Below are positions 42,513-51,763 of a stretch of 64,000 nucleotides of DNA, in pieces; within the stretch, counting starts at the first letter, position 1; every line of letters begins with the position of its first letter. The DNA is from Bog-473 sp963750075 (GTDB taxonomy: Bacteria > Actinomycetota > Acidimicrobiia > Acidimicrobiales > RAAP-2), in assembly GCA_963750075.1 (NCBI GenBank), contig CAVVPG010000004.1, forward strand, positions 248,001-312,000, in the 5' to 3' direction. A program made the translations under genes and the position numbers. Below the pieces are notes generated by a model, which was not told the origin of the DNA, did no database searches, and saw only the letters and a list, made by a program, of their open reading frames with translations.

Positions 42513-43744
42513 GCCGGGGCACCGAGGAGGTCGTGGAACGCCGTGTAATTCCCGATCACGTCCACAACGTTGGCAGTCCCGCCGGCCGCCGTGGTGACGG
42601 CTCGGACGGGGTCGGGCTCGGTCGCGTGCGCCACGCCCGCGTAGCGCAGACGGACCGACAGGTCGCGGAAGCGGTCCCCGGTCGCGATGACCGTGCGCCC
42701 GGCCAGCCGCTCGTAGGGCACGTCCCACAGCCAGCTGGGGTCGGCGCCGTCGGCAACGCGGGCGTTGATGCTCACGACAAGCGGCGCGTCCGACCCGGCC
42801 ACGAGGTCGAGAAGCTCGTCCCACCCCGCGGGGTTCTTGGCCAGCATGAGCCTGGCCCTCGCCCCTCCAAGGGAGCGCACGGTGAAGCGGCCGGCCACCT
42901 CTTCGACACCCGCCATGGCATCGAGCGCCGTGAAGGGATCGATGCCCCACGCCTCGGCCGCCACGGCCGCCATCAGCGCATTGGCCTGGTTGAATCGACC
43001 CGGTAGCGCCAGCTCCACCAGGTGCGTCCTGCCGTCGGCCCACACCGCGCTCGGCACGCCGTCCGCGGACGGCACGAGCGTGGCGTCGGGCTGGGGGCGC
43101 GAGAAGTCGCACGCCGCGCACGCCCAGCCACCCTCGCCGAACTCGATGCGACCCTCGCAGGCGGGGCACCCCACCGCGTCGAGCTGCCAACGCAGGCCGG
43201 CCCCCACCCAGTGCACGTCCCGGGCTGCGCCGGCGCTCCACGCCACTATGGGGTCGTCGGCATTGGCGACGACGTGGGTGTGCGGCGCCGCGGCCAGCGC
43301 CGCCCGCCAGCGGCCCGCCACCATACGCACCTCGTTCGTGCGGTCGAGCTGGTCGCGCGACAGGTTGAGCAACACGACGACGACCGCCCCGGTCGCGGTG
43401 AGGACCCGGGGGAGATAGACCTCGTCGACTTCGAGCACGGCACGGTCGGCGTGCGATCCGGAGAGCGCGGCGACGTGGCCCGGGGGCATGTTCGACCCGG
43501 TCTCGTTGCTGACGACCGCGTCACCCCCGGCGCCGAGCGCCACGGTCAACAGCCGCGTCGTCGTGGTCTTGCCGTTGGTCCCCGTCACGAGCGCAACCCG
43601 GCGCCCCGTGCTCAGGTGTTCCAGCAGCCTCGGGTCGAGCCGCAACCCTGCCCGCCCTCCGGCGACGGTCCCCTGGCCGCGGCCGAGGCGGCGCGATGCG
43701 GCATTGACGGCACGCGTCGTCGCGCTCGCCAGCCGGGCCCTCAC
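42509..43744 (-). CDS. murT: Lipid II isoglutaminyl synthase, Mur-ligase subunit MurT
   Basis: A 411-residue Mur ligase homologue with P-loop VTGTNGKTTTTRLL near 48-61 and the central motif of the ligase family (NETGSNMPPG, then LNLSRDQLDR). A Cys4 ribbon (GCPACEGR, then ACAACD) near 185-210 is characteristic of MurT. It activates the alpha-carboxylate of D-Glu in lipid II with ATP for amidation by GatD-derived ammonia. The start is GTG 43744, whose TGA overlap with the upstream HAD-PlsC gene implies coupled translation. The order HAD-PlsC, murT, gatD joins membrane-lipid and cell-wall functions. Confidence 0.9.
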   Translation of the reverse strand: MRARLASATTRAVNAASRRLGRGQGTVAGGRAGLRLDPRLLEHLSTGRRVALVTGTNGKTTTTRLLTVALGAGGDAVVSNETGSNMPPGHVAALSGSHADRAVLEVDEVYLPRVLTATGAVVVVLLNLSRDQLDRTNEVRMVAGRWRAALAAAPHTHVVANADDPIVAWSAGAARDVHWVGAGLRWQLDAVGCPACEGRIEFGEGGWACAACDFSRPQPDATLVPSADGVPSAVWADGRTHLVELALPGRFNQANALMAAVAAEAWGIDPFTALDAMAGVEEVAGRFTVRSLGGARARLMLAKNPAGWDELLDLVAGSDAPLVVSINARVADGADPSWLWDVPYERLAGRTVIATGDRFRDLSVRLRYAGVAHATEPDPVRAVTTAAGGTANVVDVIGNYTAFHDLLGAPA

Positions 43745-45117
43745 CGAGGCGGCTTGGTACGGGCCAGCTCCTCGGGAGTCGGCTCGTGGCGCACCCGCGA
43801 CTCCGCGGGCAACAAGGCGCTGATGGCCCGCATGATCGTCTCGGTGTCCGCCTTCGCATCGGTGAGCGACAGCGGCACGGGCTTGCCGACCCGCACCGTC
43901 ACCTTTGGCGGGTTGCGCACGAGGGTGAAGTCGGGCACGCGCGCCGAGCGGGGCCACACCTTCTCGGTCCCCCACAGTCCGACGGGGACCACGGTGGCCC
44001 CGGTCGTGGCGGCGAGGCGCGCGGTGCCGGTCTTGCCGTGCAGCTCCGGATCGAAGAAGTCGTGCCCGCGCGGGATGGTGCCCTGCGGGAGGACGATGAC
44101 GACTTCGCCCGCCTTCAGCGCCGCCTCGGCGTGTTGCAACGGCTCACCCGAGCCGCTGCCGCGGTCCACCGCGATGCCGCCGATCGCGCGAGCGACGAGC
44201 CCGACCACGGGTGCGTCGAAGATCTCCCGCTTGCCGAGGAAGCGGACCGGCCGGCCGATCTCGCGCGCCACGAGGGCGAGCGCGGCGACGTCGAAGTAGC
44301 TCCGATGGTTGGATGCCAGAAGGACTGGCCCCCGCGAGGGGACGTGCTCGACCCCGGCGATGTCGAACCGTGCGTAGGGAAAGCTCAGCTTGCGAACGAA
44401 CGGGCGCAGCACGTGATAGGGCTCGAGTCCCAGCATGCTCGGGACACCCGGGGGACGGTCCCAGTGCTCAATGGGCCAGCGACGGGCCGTGGCCACGACG
44501 GTGAGTGAGGGATCCGGGTTCACCGCATGGGGCGTGCCGACGCTCGAGAGCAGGGGCACGTCGAAGATGCTGTCGCTGCACGCATGGCAGTCCGCCAGGT
44601 CGATGCCTTTGTCGTCTGCCCACTCGCGCACCGCACGCAGCTTGCCGGTCCCCCACACGAAACCCTCGTAGAGGCGACCGGTGTAGCGGCCGTCCTTCGT
44701 CTCGTAGGCGGTGGCGATCAGGTCGTCGAAGCCGATGGCCTCGGCGAAGGGCGCAATCATGTCCACGGGTGTGGTGGTCGAGAGCACGAGGCGGTGCCCC
44801 TCGGCCCGGAACGCGGCCAAGCGCTGGGGGGCGAACGGGGCGACCAGTTCGCTCAAAGCGGCCACGGCCCGCCGCCCCGCGGCCTGGACCTGGTCCTGGC
44901 GCCAACCCCGGGCGACCCGGGCTGCGGCCCGCACCAGGGACATGGAGACCAGGTTCTCCCCGAGGCGGTCGTTGACGGCGTACAGCAACCTGTCCGCGGG
45001 CAGCGAGCGCCCCTCGGACAGCACCCCCTCCTTGACCAGGGCCCGGTTCAGGACCTGACCCGAGGCATGGCACAGCAGTGTCCGATCGAGGTCGATGAAG
45101 ACGGCGCTCGTCGCCAC
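43741..45117 (-). CDS. Bifunctional HAD-IB hydrolase / 1-acylglycerol-3-phosphate acyltransferase
   Basis: A 458-residue fusion. Residues 1-210 are a HAD-IB domain with an intact motif I (FIDLDRTLL; Asp-x-Asp-x-Thr) and motif HACSDSIFDVPLLSSVG. Residues 225-430 are a PlsC acyltransferase with SNHRSYFDVAAL (His-x4-Asp) and VLPQGTIPRG (the EGxR position appears as QGTIP). Mycobacterial Rv2483c has the same architecture. The likely role is lysophosphatidate acylation, with the HAD part perhaps removing a phosphate. The GTG start at 45117 is chosen because the domain begins right there; open frame upstream holds no protein-like sequence. Confidence 0.85.
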   Translation of the reverse strand: MATSAVFIDLDRTLLCHASGQVLNRALVKEGVLSEGRSLPADRLLYAVNDRLGENLVSMSLVRAAARVARGWRQDQVQAAGRRAVAALSELVAPFAPQRLAAFRAEGHRLVLSTTTPVDMIAPFAEAIGFDDLIATAYETKDGRYTGRLYEGFVWGTGKLRAVREWADDKGIDLADCHACSDSIFDVPLLSSVGTPHAVNPDPSLTVVATARRWPIEHWDRPPGVPSMLGLEPYHVLRPFVRKLSFPYARFDIAGVEHVPSRGPVLLASNHRSYFDVAALALVAREIGRPVRFLGKREIFDAPVVGLVARAIGGIAVDRGSGSGEPLQHAEAALKAGEVVIVLPQGTIPRGHDFFDPELHGKTGTARLAATTGATVVPVGLWGTEKVWPRSARVPDFTLVRNPPKVTVRVGKPVPLSLTDAKADTETIMRAISALLPAESRVRHEPTPEELARTKPPR

Positions 45118-45191
45118 GGCTACGCAGCCTAAAGCAGTTCGCACGGCGTCCCGGGTGGCACCAGGGCGCCCTCGAACCGCGCCAGAATTAG

Positions 45192-45228
45192 GAGAAGGGA
45201 TCGCCGGGGGGGAAGGCGATCCCTTCTC
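45192..45228. repeat. Perfect 14-bp inverted repeat in a divergent intergenic region
   Basis: Arms 45192-45205 and 45215-45228 (GAGAAGGGATCGCC and complement) pair fully around a 9-base GGGGGGGAA loop. It lies 75 bases upstream of the HAD-PlsC/murT/gatD unit, possibly within its leader, and 160 bases from lysR. It could be an attenuator, a regulator site or a small RNA stem. No gene occupies 45118-45391. Confidence 0.5.
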
Positions 45229-45322
45229 GAGACTCACCAGGGTTAGGGAGGGGGGGCTTCCGATTCCCTGTGGTCTGGTTTCCATTTTGGCCGCCCCTCT
45301 TTGATCAGTCAAGCAGCTTTAG

Positions 45323-45346
45323 CAGATACTTGATATCTGTTATACT
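45323..45346 (+). promoter_or_regulatory. Promoter and LysR-type operator of the lysR gene
   Basis: CAGATACTTGATATCTG (45323-45339) has perfect 6-bp arms and contains the T-N11-A pattern of LysR boxes. TATACT at 45341-45346 is a good -10 hexamer. The patch is AT-rich against GC-rich flanks. The start codon follows 46 bases on, so autoregulation is likely. Confidence 0.5.
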
Positions 45347-45391
45347 GATGAGTAATGCAACTCGGGCAAGCAGTTTCTCCCCAGTGATCCG

Positions 45392-46300
45392 ATGGAACTG
45401 AAACACCTGCAAGCACTCATGGGCATCGCCGATACGGGGAGCTTCTCGGCTGCGGCCTCGTCCATCGGCACGGTGCAGTCCAACGTCTCGGCCCACGTGG
45501 CCCGTCTGGAGCGCGAGCTCGAGGTGCAGCTGGTCGACCGGTCGTCGGGACGGCTCACCGAGGAGGGCGAGGTCGTCACGCAGCGGGCGCGCCGGGTCAT
45601 GAACGAGCTCGAGGCGATGGTGGCCGACGTGACCGCGCTGCGCGCCGAGGTGGTGGGGACCGTCCGCCTCGGCATGATCGGCACCACGGGACGCTGGCTG
45701 GTGCCCCAGCTCTTCGACCTGCTCCGGGTGCGCCACCCCCACATCCACCTGAACGTCCTCGACGGGCAGAGCGCACAGCTCGAGCAGCTCCTGGCCTCGG
45801 GCCAGCTCGACCTCGCCGTGGTCACCTTCCCGCTGAGCGGGGACGAGATCATGGCGGCCCAGCTCTTCGACGAGGACCTGGTGGCCGTCCTTCCCCTGGA
45901 CCACCCCTTCGCCGCCATGGCGATGATCCCTCTCGAACGCCTCTCCGAGTTGGAGCTGCTGCTCCCCGCACCGGGCACCCCGCTGCGGGCGGAGATCGAC
46001 AGCGCCGCCGTGCCGGCGCGGATAGAGCTGCGACCCTCCATGGAGCTCGACGGGGTGCGCCTGATCGCCTCGCTCGCCTTCGACGGCTACGGGCCCGCCA
46101 TCCTCCCGGCCACGGCGGTGCCCGGCCACCTGCGCGGGCGTTTCGCCGTCCTCCCCGTGGAGGGCCTCCCCCGCCGCCGCGTCGGCGTGGCCCAACGGCG
46201 GCGCGGGCTGCCCTCGGCCCCGGCGCGGGCCGTCATCGACGTGCTCGGGGTCGTGGTCAACGACGCCCTTTCCATGCCCGAGGGCATCCACCCCACCTGA
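45392..46300 (+). CDS. LysR-family transcriptional regulator
   Basis: A 302-residue regulator. The winged HTH is at 1-60 (MELKHLQALMGIADTGSFSAAASS, then TVQSNVSAHVARLERELEVQLVDR). The periplasmic-binding-protein-like effector domain follows from about 90 (VGTVRLGMIGTTGRWLVPQL). It is 274 bases from and divergent to the HAD-PlsC/murT/gatD unit, which it might control, though this is only positional. The typical ligand is a small acid; unknown here. Confidence 0.85.
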   Translation: MELKHLQALMGIADTGSFSAAASSIGTVQSNVSAHVARLERELEVQLVDRSSGRLTEEGEVVTQRARRVMNELEAMVADVTALRAEVVGTVRLGMIGTTGRWLVPQLFDLLRVRHPHIHLNVLDGQSAQLEQLLASGQLDLAVVTFPLSGDEIMAAQLFDEDLVAVLPLDHPFAAMAMIPLERLSELELLLPAPGTPLRAEIDSAAVPARIELRPSMELDGVRLIASLAFDGYGPAILPATAVPGHLRGRFAVLPVEGLPRRRVGVAQRRRGLPSAPARAVIDVLGVVVNDALSMPEGIHPT

Positions 46301-46318
46301 GCAGGGCGGGTCAGGTGG
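46293..46318. terminator. Stem-loop containing both stop codons of convergent genes
   Basis: CCACCTGA (46293-46300) and TCAGGTGG (46311-46318) form a perfect 8-bp stem with a 10-base loop. The TGA of lysR and the TGA of the opposite GNAT gene both lie in the arms. Without a T-run it is a probable but unproven bidirectional terminator. Confidence 0.45.
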
Positions 46319-46931
46319 CCGGTTGCGGCTCCCTCCACATCGTCCAGATGGTGGGGCCGCCGCCGGGCAGCGGTACCTCCTGCACGACCTCGAACCCATG
46401 GCGCCGGTAGAACGGGACATTGCGCTCCTTGGAGGACTCGAGATAGCAGGGGAGCCCCTCCGCGTCGCAGTGCGCGAGCACGGGGCGCATCAGTGCGCTG
46501 CCCACGCCCTTGCCCTGCTGCTCGACCGCGGTCCCCAAGGTGGCCAGGTACCAGTGCGGCACGTGCGGGTGCAGCGTCTCGACGGTGGTGAGGATGCGCA
46601 GCGTCCGCACGAGGGTCGCCGCCACGTAGGGCAGCACGGGCACCATCGTGGCGATCCCCCGGAGGCCCGTCTGGAGAGGCTTGCCGGCAGGGGCCCAGAC
46701 GGCCGAGCCGGCGTAGCCCTCGGTCGTGTAGCAGCCGCCGAAGGGCAGGTAGTCGGCCTGCATCTGGGTCCGGAAGTAGGCCCGGAGCCCCGCATCGCGT
46801 CGCGAATCCCTCCGGAAGATGAAGCTCGTCACCGGGTCGTCCCAGAAGGTCTTGGCCAGCTGGGCCGCCATCGCATCGACGTCGGCAGCCATCGCCCTGC
46901 GGACTACTGGCACGGCAGGCTCGGGAACCAT
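46311..46931 (-). CDS. GNAT-family N-acetyltransferase
   Basis: A 206-residue acetyltransferase. VVRRAMAADVDAMAAQLAKTFWDDPV opens the fold (start of residues 8-33, core AADVDAMA). WYLATLGTAVEQQGKGVGSALM, with core QQGKGVGSAL near 125-145, is the acetyl-CoA motif. PCYLESSKERNVPFYRRHGFEVV near 160-182 ends it. ATG 46931 is chosen over 46964 to limit overlap with the upstream acyltransferase gene (stop at 46904); no ribosome site decides it. Substrate unknown. Confidence 0.78.
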   Translation of the reverse strand: MVPEPAVPVVRRAMAADVDAMAAQLAKTFWDDPVTSFIFRRDSRRDAGLRAYFRTQMQADYLPFGGCYTTEGYAGSAVWAPAGKPLQTGLRGIATMVPVLPYVAATLVRTLRILTTVETLHPHVPHWYLATLGTAVEQQGKGVGSALMRPVLAHCDAEGLPCYLESSKERNVPFYRRHGFEVVQEVPLPGGGPTIWTMWREPQPAT

Positions 46932-49150
46932 GGCGGGGTCGATGGTGGCAGAGTCCCCGGCCATATGCCATCCGGGGAGGCCGCCGCGTGAGCTTGACCC
47001 AGCGCCGCCAGCTCGGGCGCCAGCCTGAGCCCCACGAAGATGCCGCCCGAACGGGTGAAGTGGACGCCGTCCGTGCAGCGCACGTTCACCTGCGACACGC
47101 TGGCTGCGTACTGCCGCTCCGGCGAGACGATGTCGTTGAGGTCGAAGACGTAGACCCGGCCGCCGTCGGGCCCAGCCGGCGTCGAGGCCGCCACGGCTCG
47201 CATGGTCGCGTTGTCGATGGCCACCCGCTCCGGGTTGTCCTCGGGCCACGGAGCGCCCGCCGGGGAGACGCCGCTGTCGTAGTAGGGCGTCGTCATCAGG
47301 ACCACACTCGCTCCCCTGGCGCCGAGGACGGCCACGGCCTGCCGGTACCGGCTCTCCACATAGCGGTCGAAGGCGGCCTCCCCGAGGCTCTGCCACTGCC
47401 CGCCGACCTCCTGGTCGAACGTCTCGCCTCGAGCGAGGTAGACCACCACGTCCGGGTTGTACTCGTCCACCCAGGTGCGCCAGGTTTCGAGCAGTGAGTC
47501 GGGCCGGTTGGCGACGTCGCACGGTGCATCGGGCTCCACCGTGTAGAAGAGGACGCGGATCTGCTCCTGCATGGAGAGTGAGCAGCCCGGAGTCCCCTCG
47601 TTGACGACCTGCACGTCGTACTGGCGCGCCTCGAGCGCGAGCCCGACGCCCAGCGAACCGGCAACGGAGTCGCCGACGAGCAACACCTTCACCCGGTGCG
47701 TCGAGGTGCTGGCGGGCACGACCGGCGTGAGGTAGGTGGTCGTGGTCGTCGTCGGGTCCGCCGTGGTCGCCTGCCCGGGTCGGCTGCTTGCCGTGATCGG
47801 CGTCGTCGGGTGCGCCGCCACCACGCCGAGCTGCGCCCCCTGGAGCTCCGCCGCGCCGACCGGCACCAGCGTGCTGATGAACACGGCCCCGATCGCTGCC
47901 GTCGCGCCGATGGGGGCGGCCACCCACGACCGCCAGCGCCTGAGCGCACCCCGCCGGATCGGCATCTCGACGAGGTCGTAGCTGAGGGCAGCGATGGCCA
48001 CGGTGATGCCGACCCGGGCCAGGAACAGCGGATAGACGCCCCAGTGCAGCCTCTGCCCGGTCATGACGAGCAGCACCGGCCAGTACCAGAGGTAGACCCC
48101 GTAGGAGATGCGGCCCCACTGGGGCAGCGGGGGGAGCTCCAGGAGCCGCACGGCGAGCGAGCGGGGTGCCACCGCGCAGCCGAGGACGACGGCGCCGGCG
48201 GCGAGACTGGCCAGCAGGAAGCCGCCGCTGAAGGCGAAGGTGGACGTCTCCGACGTCGTCGCCCACAGCGCGGCGGTGCCGCCGATGCCCACGAGGGCCA
48301 GCATCGAGGCGAGGTTCCGGAACGCCCGGCGCCTGCTCCACTCGGGCCACAGCGTCAACCCGATGGAGATCGCGGCACCGACCAGGAGCGCCTGGGCTCG
48401 CGTGTCGGTCCCGTAGTAGGCCCGCGTGCTGTAGCCGTCGGGGGCGAGGAGCGCCATGAGGATGGCGGAGACCAGGGACCCGAGGCAGGCCACTGCGAAC
48501 AGCACGTGGAGGCGGCGGCGGCGCACCCACGCAGGGTCGTGCCCGACCGGCGGAATCGGGACGAGGACCATCCGACCCCCCCCGAGCACGTCGACGGGAT
48601 GGCCGCCGGCCCGGCGGTCTCGCCGCGTCGCTCCGACCTTGAGGACGCCCAGGACGACCAGCGGCCACACCAGGTAGAACTGCTCCTCGATCGCCAGCGA
48701 CCAGGTGTGCAACAGGGGGGACGGCCCGGAGGACAGCGAGAAGTAGGTCACTCCGCCGTGGATGGAATACCAGTTCGAGAAATAGAACACGGTGGAGACC
48801 GCGTCGCCGAGCACGTGGGGGGTGGCGAGGACCTTGGGCACGACCGCCATCACGATGCCGAGCACGGCCACGAGGAGGAACAGTGCGGGCAGGAGTCGCC
48901 GGGCCCTGCCGGCCCAGAAGCGGCCGAGCCGGATGGTCCCCGTCCCGCCCCACTCCTTGATCAGCAGCGACGTGATCAGGAACCCCGAGAGGACGAAGAA
49001 GGCGTCCACCCCGTAGAAGCCGCCGGGCACCGAGTTGAGGCCCGTGTGAAAGGCGATGATGGCCAGCACCGAGAGCGCGCGGATGCCGTCGAGGCCCCGG
49101 ATGTGTCCAAGCGTCGGGCGAGGCCCGCGTGCGTTAGCGTCCGTGCTCAT
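46904..49150 (-). CDS. Acyltransferase-3 (OafA type) with C-terminal SGNH domain
   Basis: A 748-residue membrane protein. Residues 15-400 have about ten helices of the acyltransferase-3 fold, with GLDGIRALSVLAIIAFHTG (catalytic His near 34) and FFVLSGFLIT. A Thr/Pro linker follows, then an extracytoplasmic SGNH domain: VLLVGDSVAGS near 507-517 and DGVHFTRSGG (Asp-x-x-His) near 700. Such proteins O-acetylate cell-surface polysaccharides, with the SGNH part completing transfer outside. It overlaps the GNAT gene by about 28 bases on the same strand. Confidence 0.85.
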   Translation of the reverse strand: MSTDANARGPRPTLGHIRGLDGIRALSVLAIIAFHTGLNSVPGGFYGVDAFFVLSGFLITSLLIKEWGGTGTIRLGRFWAGRARRLLPALFLLVAVLGIVMAVVPKVLATPHVLGDAVSTVFYFSNWYSIHGGVTYFSLSSGPSPLLHTWSLAIEEQFYLVWPLVVLGVLKVGATRRDRRAGGHPVDVLGGGRMVLVPIPPVGHDPAWVRRRRLHVLFAVACLGSLVSAILMALLAPDGYSTRAYYGTDTRAQALLVGAAISIGLTLWPEWSRRRAFRNLASMLALVGIGGTAALWATTSETSTFAFSGGFLLASLAAGAVVLGCAVAPRSLAVRLLELPPLPQWGRISYGVYLWYWPVLLVMTGQRLHWGVYPLFLARVGITVAIAALSYDLVEMPIRRGALRRWRSWVAAPIGATAAIGAVFISTLVPVGAAELQGAQLGVVAAHPTTPITASSRPGQATTADPTTTTTTYLTPVVPASTSTHRVKVLLVGDSVAGSLGVGLALEARQYDVQVVNEGTPGCSLSMQEQIRVLFYTVEPDAPCDVANRPDSLLETWRTWVDEYNPDVVVYLARGETFDQEVGGQWQSLGEAAFDRYVESRYRQAVAVLGARGASVVLMTTPYYDSGVSPAGAPWPEDNPERVAIDNATMRAVAASTPAGPDGGRVYVFDLNDIVSPERQYAASVSQVNVRCTDGVHFTRSGGIFVGLRLAPELAALGQAHAAASPDGIWPGTLPPSTPPWFPSLPCQ

Positions 49151-49264
49151 GGTGCGCCAGGTATCGCCGGCCGACGTTGCGGCCCCTCCGTCCCATACAG
49201 GAGAAACGTCCGTCGGAGCCCGTACTCACTGCCTCACCCGGGTCCGCGCCCCGATGACGCCGGG

Positions 49265-50251
49265 GTGCTGAGGATCGGCATCCTGGGGGCAGCCCGGATC
49301 GCCCCCGTCGCCCTGGTGAAGCCCGCCCGCCGGACCGGTCGGGCCGTCGTGGCCGCGGTGGCGGCCCGTGACCGCGCCCGGGCCGAGGAGTTCGCCCGCA
49401 AGCACGAGATCCCCCGTGTGCTGGGCAGCTACGCCGAGCTGGTGAACGACCCCGCCATCGACGCCGTCTACAACCCGCTGCCCAACGGGTTGCACGGGTA
49501 CTGGACGATCGCCGCCCTGAAGGCCGGCAAGCACGTCCTGTGCGAGAAGCCCTTCACGGCCAATGCCGACGAGGCCCGCACCGTTGCGGAGGCCGACAAC
49601 GGCAACCCCGGGTTAGTGGTCATGGAGGCCTTCCACTACCAGTATCACCCCCTCACCAAGCGCCTGGTCGAGATCGTCCGCTCCGGGGAGCTGGGCAACA
49701 TCTCGGGCGTCGACGTGTCCTTCTCGGCGCCGCTGTGGAAGAGGGGGGACATCCGCTATCAGCTGGCCCTGGCCGGCGGCGCCACCATGGACATGGGCTG
49801 CTACCCCGTCAGCCTCCTGCGGTTGCTCGCGGCGGGCCCCCGGGTGACCAGCGCCGAGGCGAAGCTCTCCTCCCCCGGCGTCGACCGTGCCATGGATGCC
49901 CACTTCTCGCTTCCCGACGGCGGGCGCGCGCACATCGGTTGCTCCATGTTCTCGTCATCGGTGCTGCGCCTCCACGCCGAGGTGACCGGTGACAACGGGA
50001 AGATCTCCGTCTTCAACCCCTTCAGCCCGCAGTACGGGCACCGGATGAAGGTGACGACCTCGCTGGGTACCCGCAAGGAGCGCTTCAGCCGTCGGCCGAC
50101 CTACGACTTCCAACTCGAGGCATTCGTCGCCGCCGTGGAGGACGGCGCGTCGTTCCCGACGACGGCGGCCGATGCGATCCGTACCATGGAGCTCATCGAC
50201 GCCATTTACAGCGCGGCCGGCCTCCCGTTGCGCCAACCCACCCCCGTCTGA
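49265..50251 (+). CDS. GFO/IDH/MocA-family oxidoreductase
   Basis: A 328-residue dehydrogenase. RIGILGAARIAPVALVKPA near 3-21 is the dinucleotide-binding start and HVLCEKPFTANADEA near 91-105 holds the EKP motif with the catalytic Lys. MDMGCYPVSLLR in the second domain is the typical substrate-side segment. It oxidises a sugar or inositol-type substrate with NAD(P), identity unknown. The GTG at 49265 is the start that fits the fold. Its stop overlaps the TldD start by one base, so the three genes 49265-53152 may form an operon. Confidence 0.82.
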   Translation: MLRIGILGAARIAPVALVKPARRTGRAVVAAVAARDRARAEEFARKHEIPRVLGSYAELVNDPAIDAVYNPLPNGLHGYWTIAALKAGKHVLCEKPFTANADEARTVAEADNGNPGLVVMEAFHYQYHPLTKRLVEIVRSGELGNISGVDVSFSAPLWKRGDIRYQLALAGGATMDMGCYPVSLLRLLAAGPRVTSAEAKLSSPGVDRAMDAHFSLPDGGRAHIGCSMFSSSVLRLHAEVTGDNGKISVFNPFSPQYGHRMKVTTSLGTRKERFSRRPTYDFQLEAFVAAVEDGASFPTTAADAIRTMELIDAIYSAAGLPLRQPTPV

Positions 50252-51744
50252 TGCCTCTCGCGTCCGACGAGCTCTCGGCGCTCACGGACGCCGCGCTGAG
50301 CTCGGCCGCCGGCTGCTCGGCGGCCGAGCTCCGGGTCGAGCGCATCCGGGGCCAGACGGTCCGCCTGCACGACGCGCACCCCGAGACGACGGCCGACGAC
50401 ACCGAATTCGGCATGGGCGTCCGGGTCGTGGTCGACGGCGCCGTCGGGTTCGCCGCCACGGTCGACGTCCGGCCGGAGGAGGCGGCCGGACTCGTCCACC
50501 GGGCCGTGAGCATGGCGCGGGTGACCAACAGGGCCGGCCGCGGACGGATCGAACTGGCGCCGGAGCCGACCCACGGCGACGTGACGTGGTCCAGCGCGTT
50601 CGAGGTCGACCCCTCGACCGTGCCGATGGCGGACAAGATCGCCCTGCTCTCCGAGTGGAGCACCCGCCTGGGTGACCACGCCACCGTGTCACACACGACG
50701 GCTGCGCTCCTGGCGGTTTCCGAGCAGACCTACCTGGCCGACCTGAACGGGACGCGCGCCACGCAGCACCGGGTCCGCCTGCAGACCCAGCTCGAAGCGC
50801 TCGCGCTCTCGGACACCGGCTTCGAGACCATGCGCACCCTGGCGCCGCCGGTCGGGCGGGGCTGGGAGTACCTGACCGGCCCGGCCTCGGCCGGAAGCTG
50901 GGACTGGGATGCCGAACTGGCCAGGCTGCCCGAGCTGCTGGCCGAGAAGCTGCGGGCGCCGTCCGTGCACGCCGGGACCTACGACCTCGTCGTCGATCCC
51001 TCGAACCTGTGGCTCACCATCCACGAGTCGATCGGGCACGCCACCGAACTCGACCGGGCCGTCGGTTACGAGGCGGCCTACGCCGGGACCTCGTTCGCCA
51101 CCTTCGACAAGCTGGGCACGCTGGCCTACGGCTCCCCCGTCATGCACGTGACGGGCGACCGCACGGTGGAACACGGGCTGGCGACGGTCGCCATCGACGA
51201 CGAGGGCGTGGAGGGCCAGTCCTTCGACCTCGTGCGGGAGGGGACCCTGGTGGGCTACCAGCTCGACCGCTCCATCGCGGCTGCCATGGGCTTCGAGCGT
51301 TCCAACGGCTGTGCTTTTGCCGACTCACCGATGCACGTGCCCATTCAGCGCATGGCCAACGTGTCCCTGGGGCACTCGGGCGTCGACGGACCGAGCACCG
51401 AGGAGCTCATCGAGGGCGTGGACCGGGGCATCTACATCGTCGGCGACAAGAGCTGGTCCATCGACATGCAGCGCTACAACTTCCAATTCACCGGACAACG
51501 GTTCTACAAGATTGAGAACGGGAGGTTGTCCGGGCAGCTGAAGGACGTCGCGTATCAAGCCACCACGACGGACTTCTGGGGCGCCATGGAGGCGGTGGGC
51601 GGCGAGGCCACCTGGGTGCTCGGAGGCGCGTTCAACTGCGGCAAGGGACAGCCGGGACAGACGGCACCGGTGTCGCACGGCTGCCCGTCGGTACTGGTGC
51701 GCGGGGTGCGGATCCTCAACGCGCGCGAGGAGTCGGGGCGTTGA
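50251..51744 (+). CDS. TldD-family metalloprotease subunit
   Basis: A 497-residue protein of the TldD/PmbA family. The zinc motif HESIGH (His258-Glu259-x3-His263) in LTIHESIGHATELDRAVGYE is the TldD signature. The C-terminal beta domain carries the region with Cys that completes metal binding (GGAFNCGKGQPGQ). TldD works with TldE as a heterodimeric protease that trims unfolded peptides, degrades antitoxins such as CcdA, and matures some RiPPs such as microcin B17. Here it precedes a tldE gene by 19 bases. The TGATG overlap with the oxidoreductase gene suggests co-transcription. Confidence 0.88.
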   Translation: MPLASDELSALTDAALSSAAGCSAAELRVERIRGQTVRLHDAHPETTADDTEFGMGVRVVVDGAVGFAATVDVRPEEAAGLVHRAVSMARVTNRAGRGRIELAPEPTHGDVTWSSAFEVDPSTVPMADKIALLSEWSTRLGDHATVSHTTAALLAVSEQTYLADLNGTRATQHRVRLQTQLEALALSDTGFETMRTLAPPVGRGWEYLTGPASAGSWDWDAELARLPELLAEKLRAPSVHAGTYDLVVDPSNLWLTIHESIGHATELDRAVGYEAAYAGTSFATFDKLGTLAYGSPVMHVTGDRTVEHGLATVAIDDEGVEGQSFDLVREGTLVGYQLDRSIAAAMGFERSNGCAFADSPMHVPIQRMANVSLGHSGVDGPSTEELIEGVDRGIYIVGDKSWSIDMQRYNFQFTGQRFYKIENGRLSGQLKDVAYQATTTDFWGAMEAVGGEATWVLGGAFNCGKGQPGQTAPVSHGCPSVLVRGVRILNAREESGR

Positions 51745-51763
51745 GCACGGCCGGGTCGCGCCG

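Noticed and set aside
47696..49264. Upstream part of the long plus-strand frame ending in the MocA oxidoreductase
   Set aside because: The first 520 codons are antisense to the acyltransferase-3/SGNH gene. Only the part from GTG 49265 reads as a protein.
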